Positions 17,077 to 25,142 of a stretch of DNA of 64,000 nt are shown here, one piece after another. Origin of the DNA: Mycobacterium paraterrae. GTDB lineage: Bacteria > Actinomycetota > Actinomycetes > Mycobacteriales > Mycobacteriaceae. The position numbers and the translations under genes were made by a program. The stretch's first letter is position 1. Each line of letters opens with the position of its first letter. Under the pieces are notes generated by a model. That model did no database searches, was not told the DNA's origin, and saw nothing but the letters and a program-made list of their open reading frames with translations. The DNA is taken from the NCBI RefSeq assembly GCF_022430545.2, contig NZ_CP092488.2:5208001-5272000 (forward strand), in the 5' to 3' direction.

Positions 17077-18156
17077 ATGGCAGAAAAGGTCTTACGCGTC
17101 GCTGTGATATCGACCGGTGGTGTTGGCAGCATCGCAGTTCGCGCGATCCACCGCCGTGCGCACCTCGACCTTGTCGGCGTATGGGTGCACAGTCCGGAGA
17201 AGACGGGCCGCGATGCCGGCGAGGTCGTCGGTATCGGCAAGATCGGCGTTCAGACCACTGCCGACCTCGACGACATCATCAAGCTCAAACCCGACTGCGT
17301 GGTGTACACCGCCACCAGCGCGGAGATGGATGCGGCCGCGGTCCGGGACTACATCCGGTTACTCAGGGCCGGCCTCAACGTAGTAACTACCAACACGCCG
17401 GGAATGATGTTCCCCGACAGGTGGATTCCCGATCTTGCCGACCAGGTACGCGCCGCGGCGCTCGCGGGTGGTGTCACGATCTACACCTCGGGCATCGAAC
17501 CGGGATTCGCCGGCGATCAATTCGCCGTTCTGTTGTCGACCCTCTCCAACACCATCCGGTCGGTCCGCGCGCAGGAGATTTTCGACTACTCCGCCTATCC
17601 CAACGAGTACTTGATGTTCGACGCGATGGGCTTCGGACGCCCACTCGATTTCACCCCGATGCTCGAACTGGAGGGCGCACAGCAGTTCGCCTGGGGACCA
17701 CCGATCGGACTGGTGGCGCGCGCGCTCGGCGTCGAACTCGACGAGATCACCGAACGCTACGAGCGGGTGATCACTCCGCGCGACCTGCACGTGGCATGCG
17801 GATTGATTCCGGCAGGTACGTGTGGAGCCGTGCGCGCCGAGACGACGGGGGTCGTCGACGGCCATCCGGTCATCACCATCGAACACATCAACCGCATGGC
17901 TCCTGACCTAGCGCCCGACTGGGCGTCGGCCCCGCACGGCACCTACCGCATCGTCATCGAGGGCGAACCGCACATCCACTGCGACCTTCGATTCGGTACC
18001 GAACCGACCGCGCAGTCAGCGAACGACGATGCGATGGAAGCCACTGCCATGCGGGTGGTCAACGCCATCCCCTACGTCATCGATGCGGCGCCCGGTATCA
18101 CGACGTCGCTGGATCTTCCGATCACCGCGCCCCGCAACGCCTTGGAGTTCGGCTAG
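17077..18156 (+). CDS. DapB-like NAD(P)-dependent (native amine dehydrogenase family) protein 1
   Basis: This 359-residue protein has an N-terminal Rossmann domain of the dihydrodipicolinate-reductase type (VAVISTGGVGSIAVRAI near 8-24) and a C-terminal substrate domain ending VVNAIPYVIDAAPG. The family contains native amine dehydrogenases and 2,4-diaminopentanoate dehydrogenase-like enzymes, which interconvert ketones and amines, but most mycobacterial members are uncharacterised. It is one of five paralogues in the window. The segment after the NVVTT strand reads NTPGMM and differs in every copy, suggesting different substrates. The ribosome site AAGGAG is good. Its stop overlaps the convergent SDR by 4 bases. 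Confidence 0.85.
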   Translation: MAEKVLRVAVISTGGVGSIAVRAIHRRAHLDLVGVWVHSPEKTGRDAGEVVGIGKIGVQTTADLDDIIKLKPDCVVYTATSAEMDAAAVRDYIRLLRAGLNVVTTNTPGMMFPDRWIPDLADQVRAAALAGGVTIYTSGIEPGFAGDQFAVLLSTLSNTIRSVRAQEIFDYSAYPNEYLMFDAMGFGRPLDFTPMLELEGAQQFAWGPPIGLVARALGVELDEITERYERVITPRDLHVACGLIPAGTCGAVRAETTGVVDGHPVITIEHINRMAPDLAPDWASAPHGTYRIVIEGEPHIHCDLRFGTEPTAQSANDDAMEATAMRVVNAIPYVIDAAPGITTSLDLPITAPRNALEFG

Positions 18157-18935
18157 ACGGTGAACATCGGGCCGCGAGGCGCGCCCCTGACCTCGTTGCC
18201 GCCGTCGATCGCGAAGCTCTGCCCCGTTACCCAGCTCGACTCGGGGCCCGCCAGGTACCGCACGCCGGGCGCGATGTCGGCGGACACGCCGAGGCGGCCC
18301 AGCGGGACACGTTCGAGAAAGCTACTGGTCAACTCTTCCAAGTGGATGTAGCCCTGGGTGGTGGCCGCCTCGGTCAACCCGGGCCGGACAGCGTTGACGC
18401 GGATGCCTTTCGGACCCAATTCTGATGCGGCGACTCGGATCAACATCTCCAGCGCGGCTTTGCCCGCTGAGTAATGCCCCAGGCCCTCCATCGGGATCTT
18501 AGACGACGTCGACGAGATGAAGACGATCGAGCCGCCGTTGGTCATCAGCGGCGCCGAGTAGCGCAACGCCAGGAAATTCGACCGCAGGTTGCCCATCACG
18601 AAGTCGGTGAAGGTCGCCAGGTCCTGTTGGGTCAACGGACCGGTGCCTCCGCTGGCCACCGTCCCCAGCACAATGTCCAAGCGGCCGTGGACGTCGTGGG
18701 CTGCCTGGGCCGCGGCCGCAACGGTGGCCTCGTCTTCGGGATCGCCCTTCTGCACAACGATTTCCGCGCTCGGCGCCACGGCGAGAATGCCTTCTCGTGC
18801 CTCGTCGAGGCGCTTGGCTGATCTTCCCAGGAGGTACAACGTGGCGCCGTCGGCAGCCAATAACCTGGCGCTCGCTTGGGCGATCCCAGCAGATGCCCCC
18901 AAAACGAAGGCGGTCTGTCCTTCGAGTGCGCCCAT
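18153..18935 (-). CDS. Short-chain dehydrogenase/reductase
   Basis: This classical SDR has 260 residues. The glycine loop is GASAGIA (13-19) and the catalytic residues are Ser141/142, Tyr155 and Lys159. The usual NNAG segment is replaced by GTVASGG, which is seen in some divergent SDRs. It is divergent from the mycofactocin-type SDR at 19048, and the shared gap carries two ATTCTC half-palindromes. Confidence 0.9.
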   Translation of the reverse strand: MGALEGQTAFVLGASAGIAQASARLLAADGATLYLLGRSAKRLDEAREGILAVAPSAEIVVQKGDPEDEATVAAAAQAAHDVHGRLDIVLGTVASGGTGPLTQQDLATFTDFVMGNLRSNFLALRYSAPLMTNGGSIVFISSTSSKIPMEGLGHYSAGKAALEMLIRVAASELGPKGIRVNAVRPGLTEAATTQGYIHLEELTSSFLERVPLGRLGVSADIAPGVRYLAGPESSWVTGQSFAIDGGNEVRGAPRGPMFTV

Positions 18936-18979
18936 GCGGTTATTCCCTCTTCGTCGAGAACGCTGACGCTACCACCAAA

Positions 18980-19018
18980 CGAAATGCTTATTCTCAATAA
19001 CTGGCAAACAATATTCTC
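18980..19018. promoter_or_regulatory. Two ATTCTC half-sites in a divergent promoter
   Basis: GCTTATTCTC (ending 18995) and CAATATTCTC (ending 19018) each carry a perfect right half of the 16-bp family palindrome, with degenerate left halves. They are 23 bases apart, about two helix turns, between the two divergent SDR genes. This could be a paired low-affinity operator. Confidence 0.4.
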
Positions 19019-19047
19019 ACCACTCGCGCGTGTTGTAGCGTAACGGC

Positions 19048-19869
19048 GTGCCCGACATGACCGACAAGGTCGTACTCATCACCGGAGCAGCGCGTGGCCA
19101 GGGCCGGGCGCATGCGGTCCGATTGAGCGCCGATGGTGCAGACGTGATCCTTGTCGATATCGCGGGTCCACTGCCGTCCAGTGTCCCCTACGATTCGGCG
19201 ACGCCCGAGGACCTGGCAGAGACCGCAGAACTCGTCAAGGCGAACGGCCGGCGCGCCTTCACCGCCGTCGTCGACACCCGCGACCACCCTGCGCTGTGCA
19301 CCGCAGTCGACGACGGAGTGGCGGAGCTGGGCCGGCTCGACGTCATCGTCGCGAACGCCGGCATTTGTTGTCCTGCGCCGTGGGACACGGTGTCCCCCAG
19401 CGATTTTCGGGACACCATCGACATCAATCTGGTGGGTACCTGGAATACGGTGATGGCCGGCGCTAAGCACATCATCGCCGGTGAGCGCGGTGGGTCGATC
19501 ATCCTCGTGGGGTCGGTCGCCGGGCTGAAGGTCGAGCCGTTCATGGTGGCCTATACCGCCAGCAAGCACGGTGTGACGGGCCTTGCTCGATCGTTCGCGG
19601 TGGAACTCGGCCGCTACGGCATCCGGGTCAACAGTCTTCATCCGGGATCGGTGGCGACCCCGATGGGCAGTGGTCGGATGATCGAGGCCATGCAGGAGGC
19701 GGCGGACTCCTACTCACTTCCTCAATACGGCTTCAGCAAGCAACTGATCCCTAATGCGGTGACGATGCCCGAGGACGTGGCCAACGCCGTCGCGTGGCTG
19801 GCCTCAGATGAGTCGAAGTTCGTTACCGCCGCGGCTATTTCCGTTGACGTCGGGGTCGCCCAGGCCTAG
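19048..19869 (+). CDS. Mycofactocin-type SDR oxidoreductase
   Basis: This 273-residue SDR has the features of the mycofactocin-associated subfamily: the opening ITGAARGQGRAHAVRLSADGAD, then an insertion rich in PLPSSVPYDSATPEDLAET before the second strand. Members hold their NAD(H) tightly and need mycofactocin to re-oxidise it. The catalytic residues are Ser156, Tyr169 and Lys173. The GTG start is at 19048. The 3' end overlaps the convergent hydrolase gene by 66 bases. No mycofactocin biosynthesis genes are in this window. Confidence 0.88.
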   Translation: MPDMTDKVVLITGAARGQGRAHAVRLSADGADVILVDIAGPLPSSVPYDSATPEDLAETAELVKANGRRAFTAVVDTRDHPALCTAVDDGVAELGRLDVIVANAGICCPAPWDTVSPSDFRDTIDINLVGTWNTVMAGAKHIIAGERGGSIILVGSVAGLKVEPFMVAYTASKHGVTGLARSFAVELGRYGIRVNSLHPGSVATPMGSGRMIEAMQEAADSYSLPQYGFSKQLIPNAVTMPEDVANAVAWLASDESKFVTAAAISVDVGVAQA

Positions 19870-20556
19870 CAGGATCGAACTCAGCTCGACCGGCCGGGAG
19901 AAGAAGGGCGAGTGCCCACCGTCCAACTCGACGAGCCGTGCGCCGATCCTGCCGACCGCGTTGCGGCGGGCCCACGCCTCCCCGACCGCGCGGTCGTCAC
20001 GCATGAGTATGTAGGCCGACGGGACGTCGGGCCACCGATCGACTGGGCAGCGCTCGGTGAACACCGTGAAGGACTGGTGGCGCAGGTCATGGAATGCTTG
20101 CCGCGCGACGGATTCCGGGCAGTCGTGGTAAAAGCCGTCGCGCACCGATTCCCAGGTGAGCCCAAATGGTCCCGTGCCCTGCGCTTGAGGTTCCGGGAAC
20201 GTGATCGCGTCGGGGTTCTCGGCGAGATGTTCGGCGAATGGCTGCCCGGGTACCGGCAGCAGGGCTCCGACGAACACCATCTGGCGTACCGGGTACAGAG
20301 CGGCAACCACGGGTGCGCACAATCCGGAGATTGAATGTGCCACCAAGACAACGTCGTCCGATACCGGGTTGGCCCCGGATCCTTCGATCGCGTCGACCAC
20401 GACCTGCGCCCACGCGAGCGCGCCGGCCGAGTCGTCGTCGACGGGTAGGTCGGGCGCAAGGACGTGATGTCCCTGCGCGCGTATTTCCTCGGCGACCGCA
20501 TCCCAGCAGCAACCATGATGTAGTCCGCCGTGCAGCAAGACGAACAATGGCCTCAT
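19804..20556 (-). CDS. Alpha/beta hydrolase
   Basis: This 250-residue hydrolase has the oxyanion segment LLHGG near 8-11, a nucleophile elbow VAHSISG with Ser75, and a C-terminal histidine in DGGHSPFF. Proteins of this shape act on esters, lactones or beta-diketones. Its ATG overlaps the stop of the AveC-like gene by 4 bases, so it is translated with that membrane protein. The last 22 codons overlap the 3' end of the convergent SDR. Confidence 0.9.
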   Translation of the reverse strand: MRPLFVLLHGGLHHGCCWDAVAEEIRAQGHHVLAPDLPVDDDSAGALAWAQVVVDAIEGSGANPVSDDVVLVAHSISGLCAPVVAALYPVRQMVFVGALLPVPGQPFAEHLAENPDAITFPEPQAQGTGPFGLTWESVRDGFYHDCPESVARQAFHDLRHQSFTVFTERCPVDRWPDVPSAYILMRDDRAVGEAWARRNAVGRIGARLVELDGGHSPFFSRPVELSSILLGLGDPDVNGNSRGGNELRLI

Positions 20557-21611
20557 TTGTAGAACGGCCCCGGTTTGCCCGCCATCTCGAGATGACCGTA
20601 GGGGTCGTAGACCTTGATGCCCGGAAGAGGGTTCTGCTCGTATGCGGGTTCGGACAGTCCGGCGACGCGCAGCGCGGCCAGCACCGCCAGCGGCACCGCG
20701 AACGACACCAGACCGACCGAGACGGATACCAGGAGTTGACGGGTCAGGCTGACGTTGTTACCACCACCACGTGTCGGCAGTCGCCGCGCGATCCGGTTGA
20801 TCAGCACGAGATCGCCGGCGTCGTTGCGAACGCACAGAACGGCGACCATCGCAAAGATGAACGCGTCGTACACCGCCATGATGAGCGGGAAATAGATGTG
20901 GCCGATATGCAGGGTCGGCCCGACCGCCTCGGTGTAGTAGAAGATGCCAAACCTCATCCAGGTGAACTGAACGATCCCGTTGAGCGGGATGGCGATGACG
21001 AATGTACCCAGCAGGACCGCGCTCAGCCGATGGCTCGCAAGCCACTGTGATCGCCGGGCCAGCGGGTCGAAGATTCGGTCATGCAGCGCCAGCATCCCTA
21101 GTCCGTTGAGGAGGTAGTAGGCCGCGTAGCCACCGAGGAACGACAACGCAGGCTCGAGGTTCGGCGAAATATTGACGTAGGGCCATGACAATGGGAAGTG
21201 CAGCATCCGCGGGTCGAAGATCGCGAAAGTAGCCCAGTTGGCCAACGGATCCAGCGCTCCCGTCACCAGCCCCGCAAACGCGATCACCACGGTCCAATGG
21301 ACGTGGCGGTGTCGAACCGAGAGCCACACCAGCGTTCCGATCAAACCTATCGCCATCGGTATGGAGCTGAGACCGATTGCCAGCGGCCAGTTATCGAAGC
21401 CGAGAAACGGAGGATAGGGCGCGGGCCCAGGGTGGGGATTAGTGGTTCGCGGATCTCCCTGTGTGCCCGATTGCATGGTCGCGACAGTCACGACGGCGAA
21501 GACAAGGTATGCCGCGATGAACAGGCCCCACCCAAGCCGTGCGCGCGCTGAAGCGCCGCTGATCGACTCGACCGCGTCTGAAGCAGCCTCCGAGTCAACG
21601 GTATTCGTCAT
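20553..21611 (-). CDS. AveC-like (spirocyclase AveC family) integral membrane protein
   Basis: This 352-residue membrane protein has about seven hydrophobic segments, the first at residues 28-45 (GLFIAAYLVFAVVTVATM). The pattern ALDPLANWATFAIFDPRMLHFPLSWPYVNISPNLEP is typical of the AveC family. AveC forms the spiroketal ring in avermectin biosynthesis. Mycobacterial homologues sit in catabolic clusters and their reaction is not established. It starts a two-gene operon with the hydrolase. A palindrome of the GAGAAT family lies 87 bases before its start. Confidence 0.85.
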   Translation of the reverse strand: MTNTVDSEAASDAVESISGASARARLGWGLFIAAYLVFAVVTVATMQSGTQGDPRTTNPHPGPAPYPPFLGFDNWPLAIGLSSIPMAIGLIGTLVWLSVRHRHVHWTVVIAFAGLVTGALDPLANWATFAIFDPRMLHFPLSWPYVNISPNLEPALSFLGGYAAYYLLNGLGMLALHDRIFDPLARRSQWLASHRLSAVLLGTFVIAIPLNGIVQFTWMRFGIFYYTEAVGPTLHIGHIYFPLIMAVYDAFIFAMVAVLCVRNDAGDLVLINRIARRLPTRGGGNNVSLTRQLLVSVSVGLVSFAVPLAVLAALRVAGLSEPAYEQNPLPGIKVYDPYGHLEMAGKPGPFYK

Positions 21612-21697
21612 GTCAGGCGCACCGGCATTCTGACCCCAGCCCTCGCGTCACGCTGTTCCCTTCATTCCCTATCGCGGGAAACATGCTCTAAGCAGCC

Positions 21698-21713
21698 GAG
21701 AATAAGCGTTATC
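21698..21713. promoter_or_regulatory. Palindromic operator, GAGAAT-N4-GTTATC
   Basis: GAGAATAAGCGTTATC matches the GAGAAY-N4-RTTMTC family and is extended by flanking C and G. It lies upstream of the AveC-like/hydrolase operon. Confidence 0.6.
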
Positions 21714-21751
21714 GCAAAACGTGGACAAGCTTTTGCCCAGTCGCCTGAATT

Positions 21752-22594
21752 TCAGCCCACACCCTCCGCCGGCTTCAGGCTGTTGCCTTTGATGACGGGC
21801 ATGTTCGTCCAGGTGCCCTGGTCGTCGCGGTACCATCCGGCGGCAGCCAGGGCGCCGCCGTCGGCGTGGATCACCGTCCCTGAGACCCAGGCAGCCAGCG
21901 GGCTGGCGAGGAATAGCACGCAGCCCGCGGTGTCTCGCGGGGTTCCGAAGCGGCCTAACGGAATCCAGTGTGGAATGTGGTGTCGCTGCGACGGGTGAAT
22001 CATGCGGTCGAGCGGGACCTGAGCGGTGTCGGTGGTTTCGGGTGCCACCGCGTTGACCCGAATGCCCTCGGGACCCAGCTCCAGGGCGAGGCTCATCGTG
22101 AATCCGGTCACCGCAGCCTTGAATGCGCCGTAGACCGCGAATTGCGGTATGCCGCGAAAGCCCTCGATCGACGAGACATTGGTAATGCTCGCGCCCGTTT
22201 CGGCGGCGCGCAGTAGTGGGAGCATGGCACGCGTGACCCTGAAGATGTGTCTGAGGTTGACCCGATAGATGTCGTCGATCTGCTCGTCGGTCAGGTGCTC
22301 AAACGGCGTGGGCCGCGTCACGAAATGACCGACGTTGTTCACCAGCACGTCCAGGTGCCCGAACCGTTCGCTGACGGTATCGGCAAGCTTCGACACGTCG
22401 GCGCCGGAGGTTGCGTCACCGGCGACGACGAGCGCTGCGGCACCGAGCTGTTCCTGAAGTCTGTCGGCGCGTTCGGGGTCGACTTCGAGGGCGACTACAG
22501 ACGCACCTAGGGCGGCAAACTCGGCCGCGGTCGATTGCCCGATGCCTGCGCCCGCGCCGGTTACCAGCACCACCTTGTCCTTGAAATCGATCAC
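21752..22594 (-). CDS. Short-chain dehydrogenase/reductase
   Basis: This 280-residue SDR has the loop TGAGAGIG (12-19), NNVG (86-89), Ser141/142, Tyr155 and Lys159, with the C-terminal HADGG typical of classical SDRs and about 30 extra residues after it. It is divergent from the operon starting at 22718 and shares the strongest copy of the palindrome with it. Confidence 0.92.
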   Translation of the reverse strand: MIDFKDKVVLVTGAGAGIGQSTAAEFAALGASVVALEVDPERADRLQEQLGAAALVVAGDATSGADVSKLADTVSERFGHLDVLVNNVGHFVTRPTPFEHLTDEQIDDIYRVNLRHIFRVTRAMLPLLRAAETGASITNVSSIEGFRGIPQFAVYGAFKAAVTGFTMSLALELGPEGIRVNAVAPETTDTAQVPLDRMIHPSQRHHIPHWIPLGRFGTPRDTAGCVLFLASPLAAWVSGTVIHADGGALAAAGWYRDDQGTWTNMPVIKGNSLKPAEGVG

Positions 22595-22637
22595 GTCGCC
22601 TCCTATGCGCGGGCGGTGGAATTGACCGACCCGATCC

Positions 22638-22665
22638 GAGAATGGTTATTCTCGCATGCGAGAAT
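22638..22665. promoter_or_regulatory. Double palindrome, GAGAAT-N4-ATTCTC overlapping an 18-bp perfect dyad
   Basis: GAGAATGGTTATTCTC (22638-22653) is a perfect inverted repeat. Its right half is also the left arm of a second perfect palindrome, ATTCTCGCATGCGAGAAT (22648-22665). Three half-sites in alternating orientation over 28 bases suggest cooperative repressor binding. The site is in the divergent gap between the SDR at 22594 and the operon at 22718. Confidence 0.75.
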
Positions 22666-22717
22666 CGCGGAATGCTCGACTCTGCGTAAGCGGCTGCGCA
22701 ATGACACGAGGGGGCGG

Positions 22718-23350
22718 ATGACAGCTCATAGCTTCGTGTTCGCCGTCGGTTTTCGGATCGCCGAATGCGACCGTATCCGCCTCGTTCTGCAGAGGCATCA
22801 GGACAGTCTGATCGACCTCGGTGCGCGTTACGCGTTCGTCTACGAATCGATCGTGGAGCGCGGGAGCGTGCTGGTGATCATCGGAATCCGCACTGAACAA
22901 CCGCTGCTCAGCCTGTTGCGTTCCCCGTATTTCTTCGCGTGGTTCGATGCGGTCGGCGTCCAGGACCTCCCCGCGGTTTTCGCCGGTGAAACGGTCGAGC
23001 GCTTCGATATCGGCGAGCCCCCGGCGGCAGGCGCCGAGATCGTCGTCTCCGCCGTCACGCCCGTCGAAGACGTCGCGGATTTCGTTGCGCACGTGCGCGA
23101 GTCGGTCAGCGAGTTTGCCGCAAGCGACATCCGGAAGACACTGGTATACCGCGCCTTCGACACACCGCACGAGGTGATGTTCCTCCAACAGCTCGCCAGC
23201 ACCGAGACCGCGCTGCAATGGGTGAGCCGCTCTGAGATCGCGTCCGCCTGGCTGGCCGCCGCTGGGATCGGCGCCTACCCGCCGGTCTTCGTGGGCCAGT
23301 TCGTCGCTGCCATGCGGGTGGACGAAGTCACCGGGGTGGGTTGGTTCTGA
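22718..23350 (+). CDS. Uncharacterised protein, two dimeric alpha/beta-barrel-like repeats
   Basis: I do not recognise this 210-residue protein with certainty. It appears to be built of two similar halves: VFAVGFRIAECDRIRLVL near 7-24 and IVVSAVTPVEDVADFVAHV near 108-126 each begin a beta-alpha unit, and each half later carries LLSLLRSPYFFAWF or LQQLASTETALQWV. This pattern fits ABM-type ferredoxin-like folds found in small monooxygenases and isomerases. The start is ATG 22718 after GAGGGGGCGG. The stop overlaps the ATG of the BFD-like gene (TGATG). It opens a four-gene operon. Confidence 0.7.
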   Translation: MTAHSFVFAVGFRIAECDRIRLVLQRHQDSLIDLGARYAFVYESIVERGSVLVIIGIRTEQPLLSLLRSPYFFAWFDAVGVQDLPAVFAGETVERFDIGEPPAAGAEIVVSAVTPVEDVADFVAHVRESVSEFAASDIRKTLVYRAFDTPHEVMFLQQLASTETALQWVSRSEIASAWLAAAGIGAYPPVFVGQFVAAMRVDEVTGVGWF

Positions 23351-23547
23351 TGTATGTCTGTCTGTGCTGTGGCATCACGAACCAAGCAGTCGTCGATGCA
23401 GTCGTGGCCGGCGCGACGACATGCAAGCAGGTCGCCACCGCCTGCCAGGCAGGATCGGAATGCGGGCGGTGCAGCCGAACGATCCGTTCGATCATCGACG
23501 CAACGCACCCGACGACCAGGACGTCACCCAAAGGAAGCAGCTCATGA
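23350..23547 (+). CDS. BFD-like [2Fe-2S] ferredoxin
   Basis: This small 65-residue protein has the iron-sulphur pattern of bacterioferritin-associated ferredoxin: Cys4 and Cys6 (YVCLCCG), then Cys38 and Cys41 (ECGRC) in the helix-turn-helix BFD fold. BFD domains carry electrons to bacterioferritin or act as modules in reductases. Here it lies inside a catabolic operon, overlapped on both sides (TGATG before, ATGA after). It is the only ferredoxin-like gene I see near six P450s, so a role as electron donor or iron sensor is open. The start at 23350 is set by the overlap. Confidence 0.82.
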   Translation: MYVCLCCGITNQAVVDAVVAGATTCKQVATACQAGSECGRCSRTIRSIIDATHPTTRTSPKGSSS

Positions 23548-24302
23548 ACGACCGACACTCCAACATCACCGGAACGCGGATGCTGATCATCGGCGCATCG
23601 TCGGGCATCGGACAAGCGTTGGCGCGTGCCGCGCACTCCCGCGGTGCCAAGGTAGCCCTGGCCGCGCGGCGTCTGCACCTGCTCTCTGGCCTGGCCGATG
23701 AGCTCGACGGCTCGGCATACGAGCTCGACGTCTCCGATCCGCGCGCTATCGAATCCGTCATCGCTGACGTCGCCGCCGACTTGGGCACGCTGGATGCGGT
23801 GATATTCACCAGTGCCGTGGTGCCGTTCGCGCTCATCGACGAAACCGATGTGGAGACCTGGCTGCACGCCTACGCCGTCAACGCCGTGGGCGCCTCCCAC
23901 GTGTTACGGACGGTCCTCCCCCACCTGAACGACAACGCCACCATCGTGGTGGCGTCGAGCCACGACGTCGGTCGGCCCCGCGCGGGCGTGGCCGCCTATC
24001 ACGCCAGCAAGGCCGCGCTCGACGAGATCCTGAGGTCCTGGCGAGCCGAACATCCCGACCTCGCGGTCATCCGGGTGAGCGTCGGACCCACCAAGGACAC
24101 CGAAATCCTCCGCGGCGCCGATCGAGACCTGCTCGCCGACCTGTATCGGTCCTGGGCTCAGGAAGGCCAGATTCCGGGCAACATGTCGGGCGTCTCCGAC
24201 GTCGCCAACGCGATGTTGTCGCTTGTCGCGATGTCGCGCGCGAATCCGACGGTGGTCAGCGAGATCGTCCATCTTGCACCGCGAATCGTCAGAAGCCACT
24301 AG
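23544..24302 (+). CDS. Short-chain dehydrogenase/reductase
   Basis: This 252-residue SDR has the loop GASSGIG (17-23), Tyr152 and Lys156 (YHASK). The region of NNAG reads FTSAVVPF and the C-terminal part lacks the usual DGG end. Similar divergent SDRs occur at 36130-36924 and 49512-50267, also with a segment of the type W-R-x-E-H-P after the active site, so these three form a subfamily within the cluster. Start at ATG 23544, overlapping the ferredoxin stop. Confidence 0.9.
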   Translation: MNDRHSNITGTRMLIIGASSGIGQALARAAHSRGAKVALAARRLHLLSGLADELDGSAYELDVSDPRAIESVIADVAADLGTLDAVIFTSAVVPFALIDETDVETWLHAYAVNAVGASHVLRTVLPHLNDNATIVVASSHDVGRPRAGVAAYHASKAALDEILRSWRAEHPDLAVIRVSVGPTKDTEILRGADRDLLADLYRSWAQEGQIPGNMSGVSDVANAMLSLVAMSRANPTVVSEIVHLAPRIVRSH

Positions 24303-24331
24303 ACATAGCTGAGGCGGGAAAGGACAACTCG

Positions 24332-25135
24332 ATGGAGCTTGGTTTCCACGGCGCGACGGCAGTCGTCACCGGAGGTAGCAAAGGTATGGGGTTGGCGATC
24401 GCCGAGAGTCTGGGAACCGAGGGCGCCGCGGTGGCGATCATGGCGCGCGGCCGCGCAGCGCTGGATTCGGCGGCGGAGCGCATCCGTAACGCCGGCGCGC
24501 CAGAGGTGCTCGCGCTCAGCGCCGACATGTCCGATGCCGACTCCATCTCCTCGGCTTTTGCGTCCGTTGCCGATGTCTGGGGCAGTGTGAATGCGTTGGT
24601 GCATACCGTCGGACCGGGCGCGGGTGCATTCGACGATCTCGACGACGACGATTGGTATGCCGCATTCGATCTGGGCACGCTTTCTGCCGTGCGCTCGGTG
24701 CGGGCTGCGCTCCCGATGCTGCGTTCGGCCGAATGGGCTCGGATCGTGACCCTCTCGGCGCACTCGATCCAACGCCAGAGCGCCCGCCTCGTCGCCTATA
24801 CGGCCACCAAATCGGCGCTGTCCAGCTTCACCAAGAACCTGTCCAAAAGCCTTGGCGCCGAGGGGATTCTGGTCAACTGTGTGTGTCCGGGCACCATCGT
24901 GACCGCGAGTTTCACCGAGATACTCCGCGAGACGCTCGCCGGGGACGGGCTTGAATCCTCGGACCCAAAGGACGTCATGACGTGGGTCGAGCGGACCTAC
25001 GGTCATCCGTGCGATATCGGTCGCGCCGGCTTGCCCGAAGAGATCGCGTCGATCACCACCTACCTGGCTTCGCGCCGCAACGGTTACGTGACCGGGGCGA
25101 CCGTCAACGTCGACGGCGGGTCGGACTTCATCTGA
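24332..25135 (+). CDS. Short-chain dehydrogenase/reductase
   Basis: This classical SDR of 267 residues has the loop TGGSKGMG (13-20), Ser142, Tyr156 and Lys160 (YTATK) and the C-terminal VNVDGGSDFI. It is the last gene of the operon 22718-25135, 29 bases after the previous SDR, and is convergent with the SDR at 25143, with only 7 bases between. Confidence 0.92.
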   Translation: MELGFHGATAVVTGGSKGMGLAIAESLGTEGAAVAIMARGRAALDSAAERIRNAGAPEVLALSADMSDADSISSAFASVADVWGSVNALVHTVGPGAGAFDDLDDDDWYAAFDLGTLSAVRSVRAALPMLRSAEWARIVTLSAHSIQRQSARLVAYTATKSALSSFTKNLSKSLGAEGILVNCVCPGTIVTASFTEILRETLAGDGLESSDPKDVMTWVERTYGHPCDIGRAGLPEEIASITTYLASRRNGYVTGATVNVDGGSDFI

Positions 25136-25142
25136 CCGGCGC

